From positions 4,200,984 to 4,264,983 of the forward strand of contig NC_052505.1 of the NCBI RefSeq assembly GCF_014356525.2: a DNA stretch of 64,000 nucleotides, given 5' to 3'. A program made the translations under genes and the position numbers. Below the pieces are notes generated by a model that worked only from the letters and a program-made list of their open reading frames with translations, searched no databases and was not told the DNA's origin. Each line of letters opens with the position of its first letter. The first letter of the stretch is position 1. Source of the stretch: Nilaparvata lugens. Taxonomy: Eukaryota > Arthropoda > Insecta > Hemiptera > Delphacidae. Of this stretch, positions 11,713-21,835 are shown piece after piece.

Positions 11713-11866
11713 GTGAAGCAAGTGAGGAGACACAAGCAAGAGCTCTGCTCCTTCTGCTCAGAGTTGCCAACAGTGATGCCCAGTTCTACTCTCAGTTTTT
11801 CTCGCGAGAACAAGATGGTGTGCTAGCATGCCATCGCCATGCAAATCGGGCCTCCATATTCTCAAG
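11713..11866 (+). CDS. Candidate host exon 2 (unknown protein)
   Basis: A 154-nt exon between an acceptor (GATTGCAG, 11705-11712) and a donor (CTCAAG|GTTAGA, 11866/11867). It reads GEASEETQARALLLLLRVAN, then SDAQFYSQFFSREQDGVLAC and HRHANRASIFS: a leucine-rich helix followed by a Cys/His-containing segment. It is in frame with the 6506-6703 exon after splicing. It ends in phase 2; joined directly to the ankyrin exon at 19672 the frame would stop within a few codons, so the true next exon is elsewhere or the gene is broken. I recognise no family. Confidence 0.5.
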
Positions 11867-12114
11867 GTTAGACATTGTTTCTTCATAATTTATTACTAGT
11901 AGACTTTCTGTGAACATAGACTTGGCGCAGTTATAAACCACAGCGTCCTCTAATACTGTTCATCAGAGTAAATTCTATCCTTTCTTGTGTCGGCGAGATA
12001 TCTGTGTGAAAACGTTTACCGTATAGTCTGATGGGGTTGAAAAGTTTGAAAAATTGGTACTATGGGATATGTTAATAACCAAACAAGTATCCCTAATAGT
12101 CCAGTCAATATAGA

Positions 12115-12545
12115 CATAAAAAAGGGGTGTGCTTGCAATTTATATTGTAATTCTGATTTTTTAATATATTAGGGTACATAAGAGAAGTCCAGAACCAATT
12201 TCTTGCAAAATATCCTTGTGCTACATACAGGGTGGCCCAAACATCTCGTATTTTCAGCTCATTTTCCAGTTTTGAGTTATTTCTGCCAAATCTCATGATC
12301 GGACAGACAAATTTGCTCCCTCCTTTTTTCTAGTATATGAAAATCTGAATAAAATGAGATCATTCGGAACTCTCTATCTCCAATAAGTACTGATTTATGA
12401 TTTTTCAAAAATGAGTGAAATTTGAAGAGAAAATCAATTTCTGATGAATTTTAGATTTTGATCAACAATATCTACCGATTGTTACCATTTAGATGTATAA
12501 TTCAAAATCCCTCTGGGCGTAAATTTGTGCTCTACAATCTGAGAT
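12115..12545 (+). repeat. AT-rich dispersed repeat (family R4), copy 1
   Basis: Shares long blocks with 51590-52190 and, inverted, with the 3' parts of both segmental copies (about 35250-35720 and 61030-61500). Shared blocks include AAGAGAAGTCCAGAACCAAT, GTGGCCCAAA and GTGCTCTACAATCTGAGA. It has no open frame of note. The family is widespread in this window and is non-coding as seen. Confidence 0.7.
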
Positions 12546-13079
12546 CATTATAACGTGGACCTCAATATAGCTATAAGTATTACAGATATAACTATAGACA
12601 ACTATAGCTATTACAGATAAGTAAGAGTACGGTAATAGATAAAGATGGAGATCGAGATAAGCCGCTCTGCAAACTTTTACCGCCTCACTCATACCACGAA
12701 ATAATTTATCTGGATTACATTAAGTTACTTTAACTCTATCTCGACCACCAGGTTCTTGAGTTCGAATCATTTGCTTTCAAAAAGTCCAGTACATATATTA
12801 CCGTACGTTGAATTCTGATAAATCTGAATAATATACTAGCATATTGCCATTTAAAAGCAAAAACCTTACCTTCACCCTTCAACTTATTTCTCGGCAATAC
12901 CATAGCGAAAAGATGGCACAAGAAGATATCCTATGATATAGGGCGTTTATGTTACAATTTTTACTGTTTGCTCAAGCCGATAGTCCTAGAATTTCATTTT
13001 TGTGAAGCTATGTGACGCTGGTAGTCTCTCATACTGTGCCATTCTTACTCGGCCAAAACAGTAATAATCCTATTATTGA

Positions 13080-13260
13080 TCGAGCGAAGTGAGGTCTAAG
13101 ATTCAAGTCGACGGTTTGGCATTTCTCTTAATGTTTATATGCTGCGCATTTACGGCGAAACGCGGTAATAGATTTTCATGAAATTTGAAAGGTACATACC
13201 TTTTTAAATTGCGCGTCGACGTATATACAAGGTTTTTGGGAATTTTGCATTTCAAGGATA
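13080..13260. repeat. Dispersed repeat shared with 19222-19385
   Basis: Both copies contain GTCGACGGTTT-like, GCATTTACGGCGAAACGCGG, TAGATTTTCATGAAATTTG and TTGCGCGTCGACGTATAT blocks in the same order. The GAGCGAAGTGAGGT start and the nearby GAGCTTCGCTCGG palindrome at about 13760 are in the style of insect Helitrons, but I cannot place precise ends. Confidence 0.6.
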
Positions 13261-13359
13261 ATATAAAAGGAAAAAAGAGCCTCCTTCATACGCCAATATT
13301 ACCGTAAAAATCAGACTAAATATTTTAATTTTCATTCATCATAAATCAGCTTTCTAGTG

Positions 13360-13508
13360 GACTATAATACTACCCGTTCAAAAACATCGAACATCTTGAA
13401 AATGTATCTTTCCATCAACATTAGTAGACAGTTGACTATAATACTACCCGTTCAAAAACATCGAACATCTTGAAAATTGTATCTTTCCATCATCGTTGTA
13501 GACAGTTG
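13360..13508. repeat. 74-bp tandem duplication, two units
   Basis: ACTATAATACTACCCGTTCA occurs at 13361 and 13435, and each is followed by the same AACATCGAACATCTTGAAAA and GTATCTTTCCATCA blocks. Unit length is 74 bp with few differences. Confidence 0.8.
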
Positions 13509-14002
13509 CAGCCAGACCTGATAACAGCGCTCACACTCACATTCCGGGACGACACGTCACGGTACGATAGGACAGAAACTCTATGTTTATTTAGGATTTT
13601 TTCTAGACATTTTAAATTGGTAAATTATTTATTAATTTTTGAGAAAACATAACAGGTCAATGTAACTTAGCGCGAGGTCTACTGTTCACAGAACTACTAG
13701 TATTAAGCGAGCAATTTCTGTATAATATATTTTGTTATTTATATGGTTAATATCGGAGAACCGAGCTTCGCTCGGGAGAGTAAAAGCATAGAACATTTTT
13801 AACGAAAGATTGAATTTATAGTTTTTATTCATTTTCTCAGTCGTACAATTATTTTTACAGCTATATGAGGAGGCACAACAGGCTTATGTCCAAAACTGTT
13901 CATTTTCAAATTTGTACGACAGTCCAAATCAAAATCTAGGTTAAGCTACTATCACCCATCAAAATAATTTATTCTCACTTCAAAAAACAAACACATTCTC
14001 AA

Positions 14003-15031
14003 TCTATATAATAAGAGAGAGTAGGGTTGTGTTTGTTCGAGTGTTCGTTTGTTCGCATCAAAACATGTCAACTTGTGGATTGCATACCGGAAAAACGGGA
14101 ATGATTTAGATCTCCAAATTTTGAACATAGATTCTAAAAATATCAATCTCGTGCACCTGGAAGCCCAAATTTCAATTTTCCTTCTAGATTTTTCAGAATT
14201 AATGTTCAAATTCATCTATGCTACCGTAGGCTACATGAAGTTTCAAAGCCCAAAGTGTGTATTTTTATGAGCAGGTTATAAGACTACTATTTACGAACGT
14301 CTATGTAGCGCAGCGGTAAAAGGCCTGCTTACGGAGCGATGGTTCCTCGGTTCGAATCCCCGAGGCTTCCCATTTTTTTGTTCTTAACTTTTTCCCTCGG
14401 AACGTATTATTATCAATTATTTTTTGAAGGAATTTGTTTTCATTACTATTGAACTTGGATTTTATCAAATAATTATTTTTAATGTAAAATTTTGCCACCA
14501 GTACAAATGAATTGGACATAGTCTTCATGCTGTAGGCCTATAATTGAATTTCATAAGAAAAACATGAATAGATCACAATTAAATAAGAAATAATTTATAT
14601 TCTTCAGTTATAATGTACTATCAGACACGAATTCCCAGTGAAACGAGTATTTTAGGTATTTTGTTTGGAATTGAGAAAACAAAAGGCTGCCTGATTCAAA
14701 TTGAGGAGGATCCTAATCGAACTAAAATTTAGTGATGTATTGGAAAAATCAATATGATTCTGTGAGGTTTCCAAGTATTATGTATTCTTCAGTTTTCTAT
14801 ACTATAATAAAGGAAAGAACTGGCTTATACACGTAAGGAATAGGGAATTATGTTTGACGCATCATCACGTCTGAAATATACTCAACTGATTAATTTGAAA
14901 TTTTGCATATAGACTCTTCATTAACCGAGGATGGTTATAGGCCTATTTTCAAATTTCGATTTTTTATTACGTCAAGTTTTCATTTTGCAGTTTTAAAATA
15001 GACCCTTGCGAAGCACGGGTTACCTACTAGT
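14003..15031 (+). mobile_element. Non-autonomous Helitron, 1029 bp
   Basis: The 5' end is A|TCTATATAATAAGAGAGAG (TC at 14003). The 3' end is CTAGT at 15027-15031 followed by T, preceded by a small hairpin around CCCTTGCGAAGCACGGG. TC at the 5' end, a 3' subterminal hairpin, a CTRRT end and insertion between A and T without target duplication are the established Helitron signature. No Rep/helicase frame is present. It carries a tRNA-like module at 14306-14379. Confidence 0.75.
14306..14379 (+). ncRNA. tRNA-like Pol III module (A box, B box, T-run terminator) inside the Helitron
   Basis: TAGCGCAGCGG (14306-14316) fits the Pol III A box and GGTTCGAATCC (14349-14359) is a perfect B box, 32 nt apart. 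A run of seven T at 14373-14379 would terminate Pol III. An anticodon-loop-like TTACGGA lies between. The T arm does not pair with a standard 7-nt loop and the acceptor stem is absent, so this is a tRNA relic or SINE head rather than a working tRNA gene. Confidence 0.5.
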
Positions 15032-15803
15032 TACAAATAGATATACTATAGATTCGATTTAGAATGATATACTATTTTTGCTACAATATTTGTTAATATA
15101 CTATGTACTATTCTACACTTTGACAACATCCAGTTACTATTTTGGACTTTCTGAAGTAAACAATTTATCAGAATTTTCAAAGTTAATCATTATTTTACAG
15201 TTTTAAGTGATTAGTGAGTGTTATTTTGTTATTCAATTTGGTTTGTAAACAATCTCAATTGGAACTTTTCTGTTTTCAAATGTTTGGACTGGAAATTGGA
15301 CCTGAATTCAATGTATGGAACATAACCTACTTTTTGGACTATTTATAGTGTATAAATCAAAATTCGGGGAAGAAACAGTTTTTGGCTGTGCATATTAGTC
15401 CTTCTCCAATCATTTTAAATAATTGTGTTTTGTTTATCAATCAATAAATAACGAGCAAAGCTCGGTGTCCCGATATTAGACAGTAGTCGACAGTAATCGG
15501 TTTCAGTTGATAAAAAATCGGCTTGAAATTCTGAACATAAACTACCTATACCATGGTATATCTTATTATAATATATTTTCTCTATGCTAATACCTAACTA
15601 GTGTGCAACGTTATCTGTTATACAACGTTATTTATCAGCCTGTAACGAGAACTTGATGCTGTGGAAACTTGAATGGCTCAACTTCCGATTTCTTCCAGTC
15701 TCTCAAGGACTGGTGAAAATAGGTACTTGACGAACTCCCGTCGCATTGTTTTATTCCTCTTTAAATTTGTCTCTCTGGCGTCGGCAACTCATTCTATGCT
15801 ATA

Positions 15804-16126
15804 GTGAGATTCGCTTTATAAAGTCAGTGGAAAAGATAGGACTACAGTGTTGCCGATTTTCAGTCACTAGTGCCTTCTATATTAGAAGGCTATGACTAAA
15901 GTCATTCCGTTATATTTGATTATTAATTGCTGATTCTTGTAATAATAATCAATTATACATTTTCATAATTGAGAATTATTTGATAGTTGATCACGTTTCT
16001 TCACAGTCAATACCGATTTGGCAACAGTGTGCAGGTAGAAAAAGTTAGAGCTATCTGCGTTGTCTAATGACACACATGGATAACACCAATGGTTATAAGG
16101 TGTTGATTTCATAATGTGAGTCTCAC
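15804..16126. mobile_element. MITE of the ATAGTGAG family
   Basis: The left TATAGTGAGATTCGCTTTAT and the right end ...ATAATGTGAGTCTCACTATA are inverted copies with TA at both outer ends. It is the same family as 8076-8340 but more diverged. Confidence 0.5.
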
Positions 16127-16133
16127 TATACCA

Positions 16134-16839
16134 TAGCAAGTGGAGCTGGACACACGTTCATTTCATTGCAGTCATTTATTTGACAAAATTATTACAAACA
16201 AGACAATTTACCAATATTAATTCATAAAAAATAAGAAGCGTTCATTTTTGAAGTTTGAAGTACATTGGTCAGCCGTTCAATGAGACCGTACAAGCGTTGA
16301 AAGGAGCGGCGGACGATTTGTCTGAAAAAACGCATCGTGTATCCTTGCCCTAATTGAAATATTAGTCATTCTATTAGCATCCTGTACACACGGTATACAG
16401 ATCTTTTCCACTGGTCAATGCTGTAACTAATCATTCAGTTGTAATGTGTGACAAGCGCTCGGTACTCCCTTTGGACGGGTGACCGAATGTGCTGTCAACC
16501 TTGTTTCACTTGCAATCGATCTCATTGGATGCGTCTATTTGCAAGTGCACGTCAGAGCATGCATGAGCCGGGAAACAATATCTGGAAAGAGTCATTGAAA
16601 CACGTTGTTACTTGTCTGTAGCTGCTCACACTCAACTCAACCCAACCAGTAAGTGCACGCGTTCAGCGTGAGTGTTCCTATTTCTCTTTCCAGATTTTGT
16701 TTCTCATCAGCACGCTTGGTCATGTATAAACAAGCGTGCAATTCCACTTATACATATCCAATGTGATCACACCCTTAAACTGTGACTCATTAATTTTCAT
16801 CATCCTCTTAACTCTCTTATAACTGTCTTCATAAGACTA
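16134..16839. other. No gene seen
   Basis: Mixed sequence with a GC-richer part around 16440-16760 and no coherent frame. A short GGACGGGTGACCG block resembles part of 5S rRNA but the rest does not. Confidence 0.3.
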
Positions 16840-18052
16840 GTGTTTGCAGATCCTAGTGTTTGCAGATGATGTAAAATTGTATAAATTAATAGAGTGTTGA
16901 AGATTGTGCTCAGTTACAACAGGATCTTGATAGAGTTCATCTATGGTGTCGTAGAAATAAACTCAAATTAAATATCTCAAAAACAAGTTTATGGTTTACA
17001 CGAGACAGAGGAATTATGATCGTTACGCTTACTCATTAGCAGGCATCAATCTAGAGTATGTCAATAGCATTTGAGATCTTGGAGTGTTGATGGACTCGAC
17101 TCTTGATTTTAAAGACCAATTCAATCACACTCTTAGCAGTGCTAATAGGCTACTTGGTTTTATACTTCGTAATTCAAAACCTTTTACTAGTTGTGATGTA
17201 AGTATAAAACTGTTTTATGCACTGGTCCGGAGTAAACTTGAGTATGCATCTATGGTGTGGGGTCCTGCTAATGTAACTGATAGCTACGAAATTGAGAAGA
17301 TTCAAAATAGATTTCTAAGACACCTTTTCATCAAGAAATTCAGTATCTTCTGTCCATTCAATTTTCCAACTAGTGAATTGAGATCCTTATTTTATATCCG
17401 GTCATTGCAGGTGCGGAGATCATTAAATGCCCTATTGTTGTTATATAATATTTTAAATCATAACATCCATTTACCATATTTTATCAGCCGAATTAATTTC
17501 AGTGTACCATATGCAAGACCTAGAAGGAATATATTGTTCGAGATTCCCTTTGCTAGAACAAACCATCATTACAACTCATTTCTTTATAAAACCTTACGAC
17601 TAGTTTAATAACTTGAATGAACACATTGATCCTTTTTCGAACTCATTCAATGAATATAAGAAACATTGTGAACTGAATCTATCATAAGACAAGACGCTCG
17701 TTTTTGAGATTAATTGTTTTGTAAACTCTGGCTGGAACTCTCTTTTCACATTTTTCTTTATATGAATGTAATTAATTTGATTATTTCAACTGTGTAAATG
17801 CGTTTTGCTTTCTTTTCTTTATTTACAATATTCCATAATGTATATAAGTTGAATTGTTGTTTCATCTACTTGTGTAAATATATGGCTCTTTATGGATCTC
17901 TGTGAGCCTTTGTATGTAAAGAAAATGAATAAATAAAAATAACAGTCTTCCATATGTGCTTGTAATATTGTGAGCTTATTAAGACTTATCAAATGCAACT
18001 GTAGGTTGTGAAATGTACTGTGTTGAATAAAACTATTATCTTATCTTATCTT
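16840..18052 (+). pseudogene. 3' fragment of another LINE ORF2 (reverse transcriptase C-terminus)
   Basis: VFADDVKLY at about 16850 is the RT catalytic FADD motif, but the frame is broken right after it. The frame then opens from about 17084 to 17608 with FKDQFNHTLSSANRLLGFIL, the conserved LEYASMVWGP block and the C-terminal segment up to LRLV and a TAA. The 3' untranslated stretch ends in AATAAA-like sequences and a TTATC repeat at about 18030-18052, typical of LINE tails. The sequence differs from LINE-A and LINE-B, so it is a third family, 5'-truncated and decayed. Confidence 0.75.
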
Positions 18053-18554
18053 CTTACCTATTAGCAATAGTCTGTGACACTTGAACACTTGAGGACATTG
18101 CTCTCACCAAAAAAAATCTTTTACCAGTAAATTTTATTCCAATTAATAAATCTGGATAAAACTTTAGAATACATACGTTCACGATTTGAATTGATTTATC
18201 AATTTTTAAAGCGTTACTCAATCCTCCACAATTATTTGGTAGTTAGTAGCCATTACTCAAGCACAAGTCTGTGTCGAATGTGGTCATCACCCTCAGTAAA
18301 AACCTTATGCAAGAAGTTTGTTGTGGTGGGGGGAGGGGACACTGTATTTCCAGCTTGGTATACTGATTGCTGTAATGAGATGACAGCTTACAAGTATGGT
18401 ACTTGAGAGGTATAGTTACTTTGTCTCAATTTCACATTCTTGTTTTCATCACTAGCAACCTTATCTAAGGCTGGCCAGTAACTTGGTGCCGCATCCACAT
18501 GTTGGCCCAATGCGTACAAAGAGTGTGGATCTGTGGTTTGCGGGAGCGCGCCAG

Positions 18555-18650
18555 CCAAGTTCCCCGTCAGCCGAGCTCCTTTTAAAACCACTTTCGAGGG
18601 GATTGGTCGACGGCGTCCTGGGAGAGGAGCTCGGCTGACGGGGAGCTTGG
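18555..18650. repeat. 25-bp near-perfect inverted repeat in a GC-rich island
   Basis: Arms 18555-18579 and 18626-18650 match at 24 of 25 positions as reverse complements and are rich in GC (CCCCGTCAGCCGAGCTCC). The 46-nt loop contains TTTTAAAACC. The island (about 18530-18710) stands out from AT-rich surroundings. No gene is recognisable; the minus-strand open frame across it (18461-18862) is low-complexity. Nothing else is seen up to 19220. Confidence 0.7.
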
Positions 18651-19221
18651 TTGTCGTCTACGGTCCCGACAACCTGTCCCCTCTTAACCAGTAGGAGATT
18701 GGCTGTCAGGGAGACTCGTTGATGCAATGAGAAAAAGTAACGCAAAAATAATTCATAACAATCGGCATGCAGACAGACAGACAAAAGATATTTATTTTTT
18801 TTTAAATGCAATTTACAAAGTAAAATTCTTATGTACTCATTTTCAATATAAAACAACAACAACGAATAAAAACAACCTCATGAATACACTAAGTCAAATA
18901 AATCTTTAGAAAATGGTCTGCATGGGCAAAAAATGATTGTGTGCAAACCAGAGTTGCATATTACAGGTTTTACAGAGAGAAAAGAAACACTAATTTTGAT
19001 GCATTCAGAATCTTATTGAATATTATTATTACATACATCGAATTATTAAATAGCTCAAAAAAATTAATTAGTGTAATGGTACATACAGATTTCAATAACA
19101 GTAGTCACCACCAGCGAATCTATCGGTCAAGTGTTTCAATGACAAAGTCTCTTCCTATCACCTGCGATTTTTTGAAATAAATTATCAGTGACGGTCACCT
19201 GTTATTTTCTATAATAATTGA

Positions 19222-19385
19222 CCGATCGATTGAGATTCAAATCGACGGTTTTTCATTTATCTTTATGTTGTTATGTATGTTCCGCATTTACGGCGAAACG
19301 CGGCAATAGATTTTCATGAAATTTGTCTGGTATGTTCCTTTTTGAATTGCGCGTCGACGTATATGAAAGGTTTTTGAAATTTCCC
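19222..19385. repeat. Second copy of the 13080-13260 repeat
   Basis: Same order of blocks as at 13080-13260, including GCATTTACGGCGAAACGCGG and TTGCGCGTCGACGTATAT. Non-coding. Confidence 0.6.
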
Positions 19386-19671
19386 ATTCTAACAATAGTC
19401 AACAACTAATTTTATAAAGATATACCGGGACAACTTGGATCACAGTCTACTATGGAAGTCGAAATTGCCAACTATGCCATCCTATCATTTTCACTGAGTA
19501 TTTAATCTCACCGTAAATGATAGCAAACCAATGTTGATGAGATGCTGACGTTTTGTTGGAATTGCATGCCACTTGTGTATTTCAGACATTCGAGTATCTC
19601 ATAGTACGTTACACTACAGAACTTGGTGAAGTTTCAGGGTTATTGTGATAACTGATGTGGTTGGTTTTCAG

Positions 19672-19814
19672 ATGGCTGAATTTCTGATCGAACGTAACAG
19701 CTCGGTGACAAGAAAGAACGAAGACCCCTCCATTACACCTCATAAATGGGATACAATGACCTTGTGCGCCTTCTCTACAACTGTGGAGCTGACATCAACG
19801 CTAAAGATAAGATG
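19672..19814 (+). pseudogene. Ankyrin-repeat exon with a frame break
   Basis: The acceptor TTGGTTTTCAG ends at 19671 and the donor ATG|GTCAGT is at 19814/19815. The first part reads MAEFLIERNSSVTRKNEDPS, the end of one ankyrin repeat and the start of the next. The last part, in another frame, reads GYNDLVRLLYNCGADINAKD, a classic ankyrin helix pair and loop. The frames switch around 19738-19750, where the expected TPLHxAA block is replaced by a shorter sequence, suggesting a small deletion. The exon length (143 nt) is not a multiple of three. It is a broken exon unless the assembly has an indel here. Confidence 0.65.
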
Positions 19815-20182
19815 GTCAGTTGTTCTGAATTTTTCTTTTGGAGAGGTTCATCAACAAATTATCTGGAAAATGTATAGGTTTATACTCTTGTCATAATATC
19901 TGGTAGTGGTTGGAGGGTTTCCACTCATTCTCACTATTACAATGTCCTTTAATAGCCTATGAATCAAGATATTGCATTTTTGTATCTAGCTGCCTCTCTC
20001 AAATCAATAATTGGAGGGATTTAAAAGCAAAGTAGCTGGAATATGTATTGCTTTATACACTTGCCATTATATTTGGTAGTAGTTGAAGGGATTTCACCCA
20101 TTCTCGCTTTTACAGTGTCCTTTAATAGCTTATGATTCAAGATATTGCTTTTTTCAAATCAGCTGCTCATCTGAGATTCAAT

Positions 20183-20964
20183 GGCCCATATGAATAAAAC
20201 CAGAGCAAATGCTCATGAGCAAGAGCATGGAGCATAAGGTTTTGCTCATGAGCAAAAGGTAGAAGCAAAAGCATTTGCTCATTTTTATATGAATAAGCTT
20301 TACCTTATACTCTTACCTTATGCTCCTGAAATCTGGAGCAAATGCTCACGTATTTAAAAGATTTTTCATCAGCTAATTCGCTTTTGTAACCTTACTTTGT
20401 TTTTATAGCTCACGGAAGCGCTAAATATGCAAGTAGGGGGCACCGCTTGTGTTTGCGTCGTCTGCTCTGTTTTCTATTTATGAATAGTTTTAGGTTAGTT
20501 GAGTCACAAAGTAGAAGGAATGGTTTCTTCTCTGTGGTTGAAGACTCTCATCTTCTTAGATGCCTATTTCCTATTTTGTGATGGCTATCTTTATAACAGA
20601 GAACACTCTTTTTTGAAGCTATCGTTTGTAGGGATAATGGTGATATATATCATGGTTGAATCTAAAAAGAGTTTTATAGTTCTCAACTATTGGTTGTGAT
20701 CGTATCTGGTATAGTTTCCTCTTCCTCATACGAATTAGTTGAACCATTTTACTATGAGCAAAAGGTGATAAGATGCTCTAGACTAGACTCACCTTTTTTG
20801 AAGCATTTGCTTCAAAAGTTGAGCAAATGCTCTAGTTTATTCATACAATTTTGAGCAAAAGCTTTTACTTTTGAGCAAATGCTCAAACTATTTTTTTGAT
20901 GAGCATGATATATACTTTATTCATAGAAAATGAAGCAAATGCTCAACTTTATTCATATGGCCCA
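20183..20964. mobile_element. MITE-like element with GGSCCATATGAATAAA ends, about 780 bp
   Basis: Left GGCCCATATGAATAAA (20183-20198) faces right TTTATTCATATGGCCC (ending about 20963). Both subterminal regions repeat AGCAAATGCTC and GAGCATTTGCTC palindromic motifs many times. AAT flanks both sides and may be a 3-bp target duplication. No transposase; the small frame at 20499 has no recognisable domain. Confidence 0.55.
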
Positions 20965-21717
20965 ATGTGTTACCTTCATTGGAAGGGTTCAAAAGCAAAG
21001 TAGCTGGAATATGTATTAGTTTATACTCTTGCCATTATAGTATTAAGCATTGAAATGATTAGAATAAATAACTTTGAAACTGTAATATTAAGTTCAAAGC
21101 ATTCAGTAATTCAAATTCGTTTAATTATCACTTCTTGATTAGTTTGAGGAGAAATAAGCACTCATTTCTAATCATTTAAGGCTCAAAAGCTCCGCTTTTG
21201 GAAACTTATTATTGGTTTCATTTCGCAGGTATTTTGATTTGAATTCTATCAAGATACTTAGAAAGATCATATTTCTAAGGAAAAACAATTTTTATCATTT
21301 GTTCGTTTTGATTTAAAGCGCATAAAGTTCAAATATTGGGGGAGATCCATCCTCAAAATTGTATGAATTAATTTGCGATCATTCATGTAATAGATCTGCC
21401 CCAAGATTTGAACTTTTGGCGCTCAATATATCAAAAAGTAAAAATGATAGAAGTTTTTCCTTTAAATTAGTCAAATCTACATAAATTGATAGTAAACTAT
21501 TCGTAATTGAAAATGTACCAGTAAAAAGAATCGAAAAGCGTGGTGCACATCCTTGATTATTGTATACGGTGCCACTATTATGATGCTACATTCATTTTGT
21601 CTTGTAAGTTAAATCTGTTATACGGTACTCATAATTAACAGTCAAGTAAGCTTAGTCAACAAAATATTGGGTTTACTTCGTCTTGAATTGCTCAAGAAGT
21701 TTAATTCTTGGTTTACT
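20965..21717. other. No gene seen
   Basis: AT-rich sequence without a supported frame, splice signal or repeat boundary. Confidence 0.4.
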
Positions 21718-21745
21718 TCAGTTCAGTTCAGTTCAGTTCAGTTTC
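21718..21745 (-). repeat. LINE-B 3' tail, pentamer repeat
   Basis: Five or so copies of TTCAG on the plus strand (CTGAA on the element's strand) directly end the element. Confidence 0.7.
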
Positions 21746-21835
21746 AGTTCTTCGCCACAGTCAATTGACCGGGGAATTGTCAAGTTTTATTATTAATCTC
21801 AATATTATTTATTTTTAATATAAATAATCTAATTG

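Larger units (their letters stand above)
13064..15472. mobile_element. Nested insertion block splitting an older repeat
   Basis: The repeat at 11405-11560 (TCTCATACTGTGCCATTC ... AGACAGTAGTCAACAGTAAT ... CCATACCATGG) reappears in two halves, 13005-13063 and 15473-15570. The 2.4 kb between the halves must have entered later. Inside are a Helitron-like segment near 13080-13260 (also at 19222-19385), a 74-bp tandem repeat and the complete Helitron at 14003-15031. Confidence 0.5.

Noticed and set aside
14297..14379. Functional tRNA gene (Arg-ACG-like loop)
   Set aside because: The B box is perfect, but there is no acceptor stem and the T arm does not fold with a 7-nt loop; it sits in a Helitron.
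16455..16500. 5S rRNA-like block GGACGGGTGACCG
   Set aside because: Only about 13 bases match; the remaining 5S promoter and stems are absent.
18461..18862. 133-codon minus-strand frame across the GC island
   Set aside because: Composition switches abruptly and the frame spans the inverted repeat; no domain recognised.
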